64,000 bases of DNA from SHLJ01 sp041618535 (GTDB taxonomy: Bacteria; Bacteroidota; Bacteroidia; Flavobacteriales; Flavobacteriaceae): contig JBFKFP010000001.1 of NCBI GenBank assembly GCA_041618535.1, positions 42,187 to 106,186 on the forward strand, written 5' to 3'. A program made the position numbers and the translations under genes. The notes below the pieces were generated by a model, which was given only the letters and a program-made list of their open reading frames with translations, made no database searches and had not been told where the DNA came from. Shown here piece after piece: positions 1 through 8,986 of this stretch (positions within the stretch are counted from its first letter, which is position 1; each line of letters starts with the position of its first letter).

Positions 1-1712
1 TTCATAAGAATAGAGGTCACCTCCGAAGCGATCTCCGGTTCTACTTTATTGATGAAGTCCTTGAGTTCAAATTCCGGATTTTGATTTAGGGCATCTATTA
101 TTCCGTAATACAGTTTTCTGAAGTTCTCATTTGAGAATTCCATCTCATCCTCCTGAAGGTCGAGATATATCTTTTCGTAAACACGTGTTGTTTGTATAAC
201 AGGCTCAAACTCTAACTGACCATCTTCATTGTCTTTTAGTATCAGGTCTTCAAAATCTTCAATTCGATCACCGTATAATAATAAAATCTCGATGATCTTT
301 CTTTCGAGCTCATATTGAACATCTATCTTCGCCCTCCGGGGCTTCTCCTTAACGAGTTGAAGCGATTCCTTCCGCTGCTGTTGCTTAAATGCCTGGCCCG
401 CCCGCTCCATATTCTTGGATTCTATCTGTGCCAGTGTTGAAAACAAAACCGATTCACTGATATCCATGATCTTGGAACATTCCCTGAGATAAACCTCTCT
501 CTTGATGGCATCAGGGATCTTGGAAATACTGTTAACAATATCCCTTATGGTCTCTGCTTTTTTAATCGGGTCATTCCGACTTTCCTCAAATAGCAAGGAA
601 GCCTTGAACTGTATAAAATCTGATGCATTTTCCTCAAGGTAAAGAAGAAGTTCCTCAAGGCTGTTCTTACGTGCAAAACTATCAGGATCCTCACCATCAG
701 GGAAGGCACAAACCCTGACATTCATTCCCTGTTCCAGAATAAGGTCTATTCCTCTTAAAGAGGCCCTGGTACCAGCCGCGTCTCCGTCAAACAGGACGGT
801 AACATTCCTGGTCAACCGGTTTATAAGCCTGATCTGATCAGGAGTAAGAGCAGTTCCGGAGGTGGCTACTACATTCTTAATTCCCTTTTGGTAGAATTGG
901 ATCACATCTGTGTAACCTTCAACCAGATAACAATTATCCTCCTTCGCTATGCTTTGCTTGGCATAGTATATTCCATACAGTGCCTTGCTCTTATGGTAAA
1001 TGTCACTTTCAGGTGAATTAAGATATTTTGCAGCCCGCTTGTCCTGCCCCATTATCCTGCCCCCAAAACCGAGAACCCGGCCAGACATACTATGAATGGG
1101 GAAGATGACCCTTCCTTTAAACCTGTCAATATTGCGTTCGGCCTTCACTATGGTTAAGCCGGTCTTTTCGAGATACTCAAGTTTGTATCCCTTATCCAGC
1201 GCCGACTTTGTAAAAGCATCCCATTCATCTAAGGCATAGCCCAACTGAAAGGTTTTAATGGTATCTTCCTCAAATCCCCTTTCCTTGAAATAGCTCAGCC
1301 CAATTGCCTTTCCCTTTTCCGATTCTTGTAATATTTCCTGAAAGTAAGAGTTAGCGTAGTCGGTCACCAGATAAAGGCTTTCACGTTCATCAGCTTTTTG
1401 TTTGTCCTCCGTACTCAATTCGGTTTCCTCAACTTCGATATTATATTTCCGGGCGAGGTATTTTATGGCTTCGGGATAGGTGAAATGCTCATGCTCCATA
1501 AGAAAAGAAACGGCTGTTCCTCCTTTGCCACTGGAAAAATCTTTCCATATCTGCTTGGCCGGCGATACCATGAAACTGGGAGTGCGCTCATCGGTGAACG
1601 GACTTAATCCTTTGAAATTACTGCCCGATTTCCTCAATTGAACAAAATCACCGATAACCTCCTCAACACGGGCAGCTTCAAATACTTTATCTATGGTGGA
1701 TTTTGATATCAC
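1..1712 (-). CDS. dnaG: DNA primase DnaG, C-terminal part cut by window edge
   Basis: Synthesises RNA primers at the replication fork. The reading frame runs off the left edge, so the helicase-binding C-terminus is not seen. The TOPRIM core is clear: EGYTDV (metal-binding Glu) and, further on, LFDGDAAG (the Asp-x-Asp motif). The N-terminus has the usual primase fold pattern (SPFTDERTPSF, then WKDFSSGKGG), but the four zinc ligands of the canonical CPFH / CFGC motif are replaced (SPFT and DFSS), so no CHC2 zinc site can form in the usual way. The best start is GTG at 1712, giving VISKSTIDKVF; no ATG fits and only ATT or ATA codons lie just upstream. It is transcribed away from the gene at 1855. 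The identification is secure; the start is likely. Confidence 0.95.
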   Translation of the reverse strand, partial: MISKSTIDKVFEAARVEEVIGDFVQLRKSGSNFKGLSPFTDERTPSFMVSPAKQIWKDFSSGKGGTAVSFLMEHEHFTYPEAIKYLARKYNIEVEETELSTEDKQKADERESLYLVTDYANSYFQEILQESEKGKAIGLSYFKERGFEEDTIKTFQLGYALDEWDAFTKSALDKGYKLEYLEKTGLTIVKAERNIDRFKGRVIFPIHSMSGRVLGFGGRIMGQDKRAAKYLNSPESDIYHKSKALYGIYYAKQSIAKEDNCYLVEGYTDVIQFYQKGIKNVVATSGTALTPDQIRLINRLTRNVTVLFDGDAAGTRASLRGIDLILEQGMNVRVCAFPDGEDPDSFARKNSLEELLLYLEENASDFIQFKASLLFEESRNDPIKKAETIRDIVNSISKIPDAIKREVYLRECSKIMDISESVLFSTLAQIESKNMERAGQAFKQQQRKESLQLVKEKPRRAKIDVQYELERKIIEILLLYGDRIEDFEDLILKDNEDGQLEFEPVIQTTRVYEKIYLDLQEDEMEFSNENFRKLYYGIIDALNQNPEFELKDFINKVEPEIASEVTSILM

Positions 1713-1730
1713 AATAATTATGGAAATAAA

Positions 1731-1748
1731 ATCCCACAGCCGTGGGAT
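1731..1748 (-). promoter_or_regulatory. hairpin in the dnaG leader, terminator-like
   Basis: Inverted repeat ATCCCAC / GTGGGAT with a four-base loop. Read toward dnaG (minus strand) the stem is followed by TTTTATTT and lies about 20 bases before the GTG start. No gene ends here on the minus strand, so it belongs to the dnaG 5' leader. It could be a weak terminator or attenuator, or a structure masking the start. Function is not shown by the sequence alone. Confidence 0.4.
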
Positions 1749-1854
1749 AAGACCATAAAAGTAATTAATTATAAAATGTTATAAAACTCTAAAAATTTAT
1801 CTGAAAAATAAATGATTGATGTAATTTAACAGTAAAAAATTTAACACGTTTGCT

Positions 1855-3156
1855 ATGAAAGCTCTACGGCTATCTTTTATGCTGTTACTAATCGTATTCT
1901 GGAACTGCTCTAATTCATCAGACGACCTGCCTCCTGTTGGGGAGGAAGAGGAAGAAGAAGAGGAGGTTGTAAACCTTTCCGACGAGATTGAGGTCTACGA
2001 TGACACACGATTTCAAAATAATCTGGTATTGGTTATAGAAAATGGCGGAACACAGGCTTACCTGGTCAATAAGGAAGGTGAACGACTTTTCACCTGGACA
2101 TTTGAACGCAACCTGGGCAATGACCTGGAAATACTCGATGATGGTCGGGTTCTGGGAATGTTTAAATCAGACAACCCGACAATTACATTAGGAGGTTGGG
2201 GTGGCATTGCACAGATCAGACAACCTGATGGAACCATAGATTGGGAATATGAACTCAACACACCTGATGAGATCCTTCATCACGATCCCGAGCTTCTTCC
2301 CAATGGAAATATACTAATGCCAGTGTGGGAGCGCATCGATCCTGCTACTGCACAACAAGCCGGGGTTGATGCTGATTTTGATATCATTATTGAAAAACTA
2401 ATAGAAGTAGACCCGGATACCGATCAAATTGTCTGGGAATGGCGAAGTTGGGATCATATAATTCAGGATTTTGATTCCAATGCTCCAAATTTTGGTGATG
2501 TTTCACAAAATCCTCATCGAATAGACATAAACTATAACAAGGCAAATTCTTCGGGAGACTGGATGCATGCCAACGGCATTGACTATGACCCCGTAAATGA
2601 TGTGATTTTCTTCAGCGTCAATTTCTACGATGAGATCTGGGTAATTGATCATAGTACCTCGACATCGGAAGCCGCCGGGAGCAGCGGTGGAAATTACGGC
2701 AAAGGAGGTGATCTTATTTATCGTTTTGGAAATCCTATGGCATATGACAATGCTTTCGGTCAGGTGTTGTTCGACAGGAATCATTATCCTAACTTCCTGC
2801 AGGAGGGAGAGCCGGGAGCAGGAAATATTCTCGTATATGTTAATGGCAACAATATCGGGCGGTCAACTGTTTATGAACTGCAATTACCTGCAACTTATGA
2901 TCTAAGTCCGGATACGGATAATGAGCCGGGAATTGTCTGGAGTTTCACCAATGCGGTTCTGTTCTCCGATAAGATCTCTGGAGCAAGCAGGATGTCTAAT
3001 GGCAATACCCTGATCTGCGAGGGTGACTATGGTTACTGGGAAATAACGCCGGATGGGGAAATAGCCTGGAAGTTCAACGGTTCCGGTCTTTTCTGGAGAG
3101 GATATGCATACGACCTCGATGATCCCAGGTTAGGCTTCCTTGATATTAGCTTTTAA
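1855..3156 (+). CDS. arylsulfotransferase-like (ASST family) lipoprotein
   Basis: Predicted exported lipoprotein of 433 residues: hydrophobic signal ending in a Cys at residue 18 (FWNC, an imperfect lipobox), then a linker with eight consecutive Glu. The rest matches the beta-propeller layout of bacterial arylsulfate sulfotransferase-like proteins: repeated 'DLEILDDGRVLGMF', 'HHDPELLPNGNILMP' and 'MHANGIDYDPVNDVIFFSV' segments, the last two resembling the conserved His regions of that family. True members move sulfate between phenolic compounds; many family relatives in marine Bacteroidota have no known substrate, so the exact reaction is not assigned. It stands alone, with a strong terminator after it, and is divergent from dnaG. 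Confidence 0.7.
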   Translation: MKALRLSFMLLLIVFWNCSNSSDDLPPVGEEEEEEEEVVNLSDEIEVYDDTRFQNNLVLVIENGGTQAYLVNKEGERLFTWTFERNLGNDLEILDDGRVLGMFKSDNPTITLGGWGGIAQIRQPDGTIDWEYELNTPDEILHHDPELLPNGNILMPVWERIDPATAQQAGVDADFDIIIEKLIEVDPDTDQIVWEWRSWDHIIQDFDSNAPNFGDVSQNPHRIDINYNKANSSGDWMHANGIDYDPVNDVIFFSVNFYDEIWVIDHSTSTSEAAGSSGGNYGKGGDLIYRFGNPMAYDNAFGQVLFDRNHYPNFLQEGEPGAGNILVYVNGNNIGRSTVYELQLPATYDLSPDTDNEPGIVWSFTNAVLFSDKISGASRMSNGNTLICEGDYGYWEITPDGEIAWKFNGSGLFWRGYAYDLDDPRLGFLDISF

Positions 3157-3162
3157 AAAAAC

Positions 3163-3186
3163 AGCCCCGGAATTCCGGGGCTTTTA
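3163..3186. terminator. bidirectional intrinsic terminator
   Basis: Perfect 20-base palindrome at 3163-3182 (AGCCCCGGAATTCCGGGGCT), followed by Ts on the plus strand and by a run of Ts on the minus strand (plus-strand As at 3154-3161). It sits between two convergent genes and can serve both. Confidence 0.9.
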
Positions 3187-3190
3187 ATTA

Positions 3191-4291
3191 TTAATCAACA
3201 TCAAACCGCAGTCCGACAGAAATATTATTTTGTTCAATAGCCTGATCTTTAAATATAGGTGAAAGATCGTATTTGACATATAGGGCTACATCATCAAAAG
3301 AAACGTATCCGCTTAGCCCATATACGAATTCAGAAGTATTCCAATCGCCTTTCATTTTGTCTTTGATTTTGCGCCCGTCCTCCTTATACTTCAGCTTTTG
3401 AAGGCTGGCCACGTTAAATCCCGCATATCCTCCAAGACCCATTTTAAACTGGTTTCGGGTTGAATATCTGAAATAGGAATCTTTGTCAATTCGTTTTGAC
3501 GGCCCGAATTCAATGTGAACCGGGAAAACGAGGTTGGCGGTGCGGAATTTTGCCTTTTTAAGATCCAGTGGAAAGGTCTCTAACATGATATCGTCACCAT
3601 CCCGAACAAGATATTGATTGTCCTTGATATCGAGTTTATTCCACATAAGTGAGAATCCATACTTCAACCGAAGTGCATTAGAATTCTCAAACATACGGGT
3701 TTTCCAGGCCCAGCCCAGCTCAACAAATCCTGATCCGCCTAATTTATAGGGTGAATCGTCAATATCCTGGTCATCTATAAGGGCATTGTTGAATCCAATC
3801 GCAAATACCAGATCGCTGGTCGTTCTTCTGTCATATTGCCTGGGCTTGTGGTCGCCAGACCCGATATAGATATATTTATCTTCCTCATCATCTCCTCCTA
3901 CCCTGATCGTTATACTGGGATCGTCAGAATCCCAATCTGTGGCTTCGTCCTCATTTCGTTTAATCAGTTCGATCTTGTTATCGATGATCGCAATTCGATT
4001 CTCTATATTGGCTGCATGTTTTTCGGCCACGGCGTTCTTTAGGCGTCCGGCTTCTGCCTGTGTTATCTCACCTTTATCCAAACGCTGATTTATAGTTTGC
4101 ACTTCCGCCTTTAAAAACTCTCGTTCCTGAGTTTTTATACGCTCCTTCTCTTTCTGAAGGATTTCGATCTTATTCGATTTTGCGGTCCGGACCTCCTGTT
4201 GGGCATAGCAGGTGAATGTCCCGAACACAATGGCAAGAATGACTAAAAATTTTGTAATTGTTTGCATAACTGTTCGTTTTTTGAATGACAT
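3191..4291 (-). CDS. secreted coiled-coil protein with predicted outer-membrane barrel
   Basis: A 366-residue exported protein of no recognised family. A signal peptide ends near FTCYAQQ; two ATGs are possible, 4291 or 4267 (MQTITKF), and the second gives the more usual signal length. Residues about 35-115 are charged and heptad-like with many Lys/Glu/Arg (a probable coiled coil), followed by an acidic patch (DDPS, GGDDEED). The second half alternates aromatic and polar residues and ends in a short beta-strand (ISVGLRFDVD), as in outer-membrane beta-barrels. It lies downstream of the sigma/anti-sigma pair on the same strand, separated by 29 bases, so it is probably the third gene of that operon and may be an envelope target or sensor. 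Function unknown. Confidence 0.6.
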   Translation of the reverse strand: MSFKKRTVMQTITKFLVILAIVFGTFTCYAQQEVRTAKSNKIEILQKEKERIKTQEREFLKAEVQTINQRLDKGEITQAEAGRLKNAVAEKHAANIENRIAIIDNKIELIKRNEDEATDWDSDDPSITIRVGGDDEEDKYIYIGSGDHKPRQYDRRTTSDLVFAIGFNNALIDDQDIDDSPYKLGGSGFVELGWAWKTRMFENSNALRLKYGFSLMWNKLDIKDNQYLVRDGDDIMLETFPLDLKKAKFRTANLVFPVHIEFGPSKRIDKDSYFRYSTRNQFKMGLGGYAGFNVASLQKLKYKEDGRKIKDKMKGDWNTSEFVYGLSGYVSFDDVALYVKYDLSPIFKDQAIEQNNISVGLRFDVD

Positions 4292-4320
4292 AAATGATTT
4301 ATTTGATTTAAGATTGATGA

Positions 4321-5088
4321 TTAATTGTTTCTTTCAGCTACTGCGGTTTTCACACTTTCATAACCGCTAACCAGCGCCTTAAATATGCGATCGCGGAACG
4401 ATCGGTCAAGGTCGTTCTCCACTTCACCTAGCAAAACATCAGCCTGAATACTTTGATTATCCGTTCTGACGGTTTTCACCTTTATGATGTTCTTCATTGC
4501 CTTACTCAAAAGCTGGTCCACTTCAGAATCCAACTCATCTGGTCCTGAAAATTCCTCATTTGGCATCAGCTCGGCAATCGTCTCCTCTTTAAGGTCAATT
4601 CCTGCTTGTGGACTTTCGAAGTCAGGTATCTTTTGTACACTTTTTTCCCGGGCTACGACTGCATCTGTTTCGGGAACCGAAATTTTCTTTATCTGCTCCT
4701 TGGCTGAGCGAGGCGCCTTGTGCAGAGGCCCGTCCGCTTCTTTTTCATCCATTAACCCAGAAGCGATCTCCGTCTTGGCATTTTCTTCATCATTCCCGGT
4801 TTTTTGATCCGTAGCCTCCATATTTCCAGGTATTTGCCCACCTTCCTCACTCTCGACTAGCGGGATGACCTCCATAGGGGCCTCATCCTTTTGGCCCCAG
4901 TTAATCAATAAAATAATAAGAACTGCTGCTGCCGCCGCCGGGCCCATCCACCATAAAGCTGATTTTGAGGATTTTGGTTTTTCCTTATCGAGTTTGGCCT
5001 CAAGTGAATTCCAGGCATCCTGGCTCGGGGATATTGTCCTCGCCTCCAGCTTATCTTTCATTTGTTCTTCGATCTTAAGGGGTGCCAT
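4321..5088 (-). CDS. probable anti-sigma factor, single membrane span
   Basis: A 255-residue protein. The first 60 residues are cytoplasmic and charged (EEQMKDKLEARTISPSQDAW, a start typical of Bacteroidota anti-sigma or sigma-associated proteins), one hydrophobic span follows at about 47-64 (MGPAAAAAVLIILLINW), and the remaining ~190 residues are acidic, low-complexity and presumably periplasmic. It overlaps the sigma gene by 14 bases, which is the main argument for its role: ECF sigma factors are commonly encoded with their membrane anti-sigma. No zinc motif (HxxxCxxC) is present, so it is not a ZAS-type anti-sigma. The call rests on position and topology more than on sequence similarity. 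Confidence 0.6.
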   Translation of the reverse strand: MAPLKIEEQMKDKLEARTISPSQDAWNSLEAKLDKEKPKSSKSALWWMGPAAAAAVLIILLINWGQKDEAPMEVIPLVESEEGGQIPGNMEATDQKTGNDEENAKTEIASGLMDEKEADGPLHKAPRSAKEQIKKISVPETDAVVAREKSVQKIPDFESPQAGIDLKEETIAELMPNEEFSGPDELDSEVDQLLSKAMKNIIKVKTVRTDNQSIQADVLLGEVENDLDRSFRDRIFKALVSGYESVKTAVAERNN

Positions 5089-5647
5089 GTCTTTTTAATT
5101 TTAGATTCTTAATGTTTTTCCGGAGAAGTTTCCTCGACTTGTACAATTGTGATTTTGAGGTACTCTCGGAAATGGAGAGCATCTCTGCAATCTCCTTATG
5201 CCTGTAACCTTCAATGGCGTACAAAACAAAAACCATTCGGTATCCTTCGGGTAACAGATCTATCAGTTCCTGTATAAGTTCCAGATCGAAATCGTTATCC
5301 TCGATAGTATCATCCGTAAGATCTTCGGGTAGTTCATCATTAAACAAAATCTTTCTTTTGGCTCTTAGAAAAGAGATGGATTCCCTGGTCATAATACGAC
5401 GGATCCACCCTTCAAAACTCCCATCATGCCTGAAGGACCCTATATGAGTAAACACCTTTAAGAACCCATTAAGCATGACTTCCTCGGCCTCCTGAATATC
5501 ATTCACATAATAACGGCACACGCTAAGCATTTTAGGGGAATACCGCTCAAAGATCTTGTGCTGCGCTTCCCGACTGTTTTCTGTCGCGCGTTTAATTAGT
5601 TGCTTCTCGCTATTATGAAGTTGAATGACTTTCAAAAGCGGGTTCAT
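5075..5647 (-). CDS. RNA polymerase ECF-type sigma-70 factor
   Basis: A 190-residue sigma factor. Region 2 is visible at about 27-95 (IFERYSPKMLSVCRYYV, then GFLKVFTHIGSFRHDGSFEGWIRRI) and region 4 at about 130-185 (LLPEGYRMVFVLYAIEGY, HKEIAEMLSISESTSKSQLY, the helix-turn-helix contacting the -35-like element). There is no region 1 or 3, as usual for ECF sigmas. The first gene of a probable three-gene operon with the membrane anti-sigma and the coiled-coil/barrel protein, so it likely responds to an envelope signal and controls a small regulon, probably including its own operon. Confidence 0.9.
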   Translation of the reverse strand: MNPLLKVIQLHNSEKQLIKRATENSREAQHKIFERYSPKMLSVCRYYVNDIQEAEEVMLNGFLKVFTHIGSFRHDGSFEGWIRRIMTRESISFLRAKRKILFNDELPEDLTDDTIEDNDFDLELIQELIDLLPEGYRMVFVLYAIEGYRHKEIAEMLSISESTSKSQLYKSRKLLRKNIKNLKLKRHGTP

Positions 5648-5701
5648 TTGACCTTCTGATTATAAAGACGCAAATATGATGCTAAAGGTTGCCCGGTAGT
5701 G

Positions 5702-6679
5702 TTATTTTTTTCGCTCAATCACGTAATTAACCATGAGTTCCAGTGATTTTCGATACTCAGTCTCGGGAAATTTTTTGAGGATATCCATGGCTTGCTGCTT
5801 GAACTCCTGCATTTTGTTGATGGCATAGTCCAATCCGCCGCGCTGTTTTACCAGGCTTATGACCTCCTTCACTCGTTTTCTGTCACGATTATGATTCTTG
5901 ATAGAATTTATCAGCCAGTCGCGTTCTTTTTTAGAAGCCGTATTCATGGTGTGGATTAAGGGCAATGTCATTTTCTGCTCCTTGATATCTATCCCTGTGG
6001 GCTTTCCGATTTTATCCTCACCATAATCAAAAAGGTCATCCTTAATTTGAAAAGCCAGCCCGATAAGCTCTCCGAATTCACGCATCTGATCGACAACCTG
6101 AGAATTGGGTTTCACTGAAGCAGCGCCTAAACTGCAGCAGGCCGCGATCAGGGAGGCCGTTTTTTTCTTAATTATGCTGTAATACACCTCTTCATCGATA
6201 TCCAGCAGCCTGGCTTTTTCTATCTGAAGAAGTTCTCCCTCACTCATTTCACGAACAGCAACGGATATTATTCGGAGCAAGTCGAAATCGTTATTGTCTA
6301 TACAAAGCAACATTCCCTTCGATAAAAGGAAGTCGCCAACAAGAACGGCGATTTTATTTTTCCAAAGGGCATTGATAGAAAAGAAGCCTCGTCTTCTGTT
6401 GCTGTCATCAACAACATCGTCATGAACCAGTGAGGCTGTATGTATAAGTTCGATTACAGAGGCTCCCCTGTAGGTACGTTCCGAAACCTCTCCATTATTC
6501 AGCATTTTCGCGACCAGGAAAACGAACATGGGTCGCATCTGCTTGCCTTTCCTGTTAACGAGGTAATGCGTAATCCTGTTCAGAAGGGCTACGTTGGTTG
6601 ACATCGAAAGGCGGAACTTTTGCTCGAAAAGATCCATTTCGAAGGCGATGGGTTCCTTTATTTCCTCAACTATTTTCAA
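5702..6679 (-). CDS. ispB: polyprenyl (octaprenyl-type) diphosphate synthase
   Basis: Trans-prenyltransferase that extends farnesyl diphosphate with isopentenyl diphosphate to make the long side chain of menaquinone. Both Asp-rich Mg-binding motifs are present: HDDVVDD at about residues 86-92 and QIKDDLFDYG at about 215. The FARM region before the first motif has small residues, as in long-chain synthases. Length (325) is normal. The start appears to be TTG at 6679: a stop lies just upstream in frame and the N-terminal segment EEIKEPIAFEMDLFEQKF is typical of the family, so a start at the later Met15 would cut conserved sequence. The exact chain length cannot be read from the sequence. Confidence 0.85.
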   Translation of the reverse strand: MKIVEEIKEPIAFEMDLFEQKFRLSMSTNVALLNRITHYLVNRKGKQMRPMFVFLVAKMLNNGEVSERTYRGASVIELIHTASLVHDDVVDDSNRRRGFFSINALWKNKIAVLVGDFLLSKGMLLCIDNNDFDLLRIISVAVREMSEGELLQIEKARLLDIDEEVYYSIIKKKTASLIAACCSLGAASVKPNSQVVDQMREFGELIGLAFQIKDDLFDYGEDKIGKPTGIDIKEQKMTLPLIHTMNTASKKERDWLINSIKNHNRDRKRVKEVISLVKQRGGLDYAINKMQEFKQQAMDILKKFPETEYRKSLELMVNYVIERKK

Positions 6680-6776
6680 ATTGATCTATCGCTAAAAGGA
6701 TATGCTCGCAAAGTTAAGACAAAAGAAAATTATAGGAGGCTGCCCGATCCTTTAACAGTGTAAATGTTAACGATAT

Positions 6777-7817
6777 TTAACTCTTATTGGCCAATTGTCC
6801 GCATGCCGCGTCTATATCCTTACCCCGGCTTCGCCTGACATTGACCACGATCCTGTTCCTCTCTAGAGCTGCGGTATATGCGTTAACCGCCTTTTCTGAG
6901 GCCTGACTGAAACGATCGTCATCAATAGGGTTATATTCTATGAGATTTACTTTTGAGGGTACTTTTTTACAGAACTGAACCAGTGCTTTGATGTCCTCAT
7001 CCCCGTCATTGATCCCTTCCCAAACCACATATTCAAATGTAATGATCCGTTTAGTCTTAGCATACCAATACTGGAGGGACTCAAGCAACTGTGCCAGCGG
7101 AAAGGTCTCGTTAAATGGCATGATGGAGGTCCTGATCTCATCTACTGCCGAATGCAAAGAAACAGCAAGGTTGAATTTAACTCCCTCATCTGCCATTTTC
7201 TTTATCATTTTCGGAATACCCGAGGTTGAAAGGGTTATTCGTTTCGGCGACATATGAAGTCCTTCTTCCGAAGTAATTTTATCTATCGCTTTCAGAACAT
7301 TGTTGTAATTCATCAGCGGCTCACCCATGCCCATAAAAACGATATTCGAAAGAGGCCGGTTGAAATACAATCTACTCTGAGAATCGATGGCTGTTACCTG
7401 GTCAACAATTTCGTCAGGGTTAAGGTTTCGCATCCGCTTAAGCCTTGCCGTTGCGCAGAATTCACAATTCAGGGAGCATCCCACCTGCGATGACACACAG
7501 GCCGTAGTGCGCGACTCTGTCGGAATAAGCACCGATTCAACAACATAGCCATCATGAAGCCTGACCGCGTTTTTTATTGTTCCATCATTACTGCGCTGCA
7601 TTTGATCAACTTCCACATGATTGATCACGAAATGCTCATCCAGTAACGCACGTGTTGACTTCGAAATATTGGTCATCTCTTCAAACGAATGTGCCGACTT
7701 CTGCCACAACCATTCGTAAACCTGGTTGCCCCTGAATGCCTGGTCCCCATTCTCCGTAAAGAATTCGCGAAGTTGCTCCTTGCTTAAGGCCCTGATGTCT
7801 GTTTTTTTCTTTATCAA
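6777..7817 (-). CDS. rlmN: 23S rRNA (A2503-C2) / tRNA (A37-C2) methyltransferase RlmN
   Basis: Radical-SAM enzyme that methylates C2 of A2503 in 23S rRNA, and in many bacteria A37 of some tRNAs. The [4Fe-4S]/SAM motif CSLNCEFC is at residues 114-121, and the catalytic Cys near the C-terminus is in DIDAACGQL (about residue 339). The GMGEPLMNY and STSGIPKMI segments of the family are present. Length 346 is normal. The start is TTG (7817), since no ATG lies upstream in frame before the queA terminator and the N-terminus IRALSKEQLREFF aligns with the family. It follows queA but is separated from it by a terminator. Confidence 0.95.
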   Translation of the reverse strand: MIKKKTDIRALSKEQLREFFTENGDQAFRGNQVYEWLWQKSAHSFEEMTNISKSTRALLDEHFVINHVEVDQMQRSNDGTIKNAVRLHDGYVVESVLIPTESRTTACVSSQVGCSLNCEFCATARLKRMRNLNPDEIVDQVTAIDSQSRLYFNRPLSNIVFMGMGEPLMNYNNVLKAIDKITSEEGLHMSPKRITLSTSGIPKMIKKMADEGVKFNLAVSLHSAVDEIRTSIMPFNETFPLAQLLESLQYWYAKTKRIITFEYVVWEGINDGDEDIKALVQFCKKVPSKVNLIEYNPIDDDRFSQASEKAVNAYTAALERNRIVVNVRRSRGKDIDAACGQLANKS

Positions 7818-7828
7818 TTCGAAGAGAT

Positions 7829-7850
7829 AAAAAAGCCCCGTTTCCGAGGC
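7829..7850 (-). terminator. intrinsic terminator after queA
   Basis: On the minus strand GCCTCG - GAAA - CGGGGC (one G-T pair; plus-strand 7835-7850) followed by six Ts (7834-7829). It lies between queA and rlmN and would end or reduce transcription of the upstream operon just before rlmN. Confidence 0.85.
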
Positions 7851-7858
7851 CTTAAATT

Positions 7859-8908
7859 TTAAATGATAAGCATGGCATCACCATAACTGTAGAACCTGTA
7901 ATTCTCTTTTATGGCTTCATCATAAGCTTTCTTAATGAATTCATGTCCGGCAAATGCCGAGGCCATCATAAGGAGAGTCGATTTCGGCGTATGGAAATTA
8001 GTGATCATACAATTGGCAATGCTGAATTCATATGGAGGAAAGATAAATTTATTGGTCCATCCTTCAAATTCATTCAGGGTTCCGCTTGATGACACCGAGC
8101 TCTCTACGGCTCTCATAACCGTCGTCCCCACTGCACAAATCCGTTTCTTTTTCTCCAATGCCTCGTTTATGGTATGAACGGCAAAACGGTCTATCTTGAT
8201 CTCCTCACTATCCATCTTGTGTTTGGAAAGATCCTCCACCTCAACCGGATTGAATGTACCTAATCCCACATGAAGGGTGATCTCTGCGAATTGTACACCT
8301 TTTATCTCGAGTCTTTTTAAGAGGTGACGAGAGAAATGCAAGCCTGCTGTTGGAGCAGCGACTGCGCCTTCATTTTTGGCATAAATGGTTTGATAGCGCT
8401 CCTCATCTTCAGGCTCTACATCGCGTTTGATATATTTAGGTAAGGGTGTCTGGCCAAGTTCTTTCAGCTTTTTTCTGAAATCATGATAGGAACCATCATA
8501 AAGGAACCTCAGAGTACGTCCCCTTGATGTGGTGTTGTCAATGACTTCTGCAACAAGGGTATCATCATCACCAAAATACAGCTTATTTCCGATCCTTATT
8601 TTCCTTGCCGGATCTACTAGCACATCCCAGAGGCGCTGGTCAGGATTTAGTTCCCTTAACAGGAACACCTCTATCCTGGCACCTGTTTTTTCCTTGTTTC
8701 CGAATAACCTCGCAGGAAATACTTTAGTATTGTTAAGGATGATCACATCATCTTCTTCGAAATAATCAATCAGATCTTTGAAGTGTTTGTGTTCAATGGT
8801 TTGTTCGGCCCTGTTTAGAACCATTAGCCTGGCTTCGTCACGATGCTCAGAGGGGTATTCTGCCAGCAAATCTGCTGGTAGATCAAAACTAAAATGCGAT
8901 AATTTCAT
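7859..8908 (-). CDS. queA: tRNA preQ1(34) S-adenosylmethionine ribosyltransferase-isomerase QueA
   Basis: Transfers and isomerises the ribosyl group of SAM onto 7-aminomethyl-7-deazaguanine in tRNA, giving epoxyqueuosine at the wobble base. Family signatures are clear: [20 protein letters not shown] at the start, [22 protein letters not shown]-like [32 protein letters not shown] and [11 protein letters not shown]. Length 349 is normal and the ATG start [11 protein letters not shown] is usual for flavobacteria. It is encoded downstream of aroA with a 78-base gap and ends at a strong terminator. Confidence 0.96.
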   Translation of the reverse strand: MKLSHFSFDLPADLLAEYPSEHRDEARLMVLNRAEQTIEHKHFKDLIDYFEEDDVIILNNTKVFPARLFGNKEKTGARIEVFLLRELNPDQRLWDVLVDPARKIRIGNKLYFGDDDTLVAEVIDNTTSRGRTLRFLYDGSYHDFRKKLKELGQTPLPKYIKRDVEPEDEERYQTIYAKNEGAVAAPTAGLHFSRHLLKRLEIKGVQFAEITLHVGLGTFNPVEVEDLSKHKMDSEEIKIDRFAVHTINEALEKKKRICAVGTTVMRAVESSVSSSGTLNEFEGWTNKFIFPPYEFSIANCMITNFHTPKSTLLMMASAFAGHEFIKKAYDEAIKENYRFYSYGDAMLII

Positions 8909-8986
8909 TGGATTTTTGCCTGTTTTTTCGAGAGTTGCAAATATACAATCCCAAAACAGGGGTTGTCAAGTATTTAGGCTATTATT

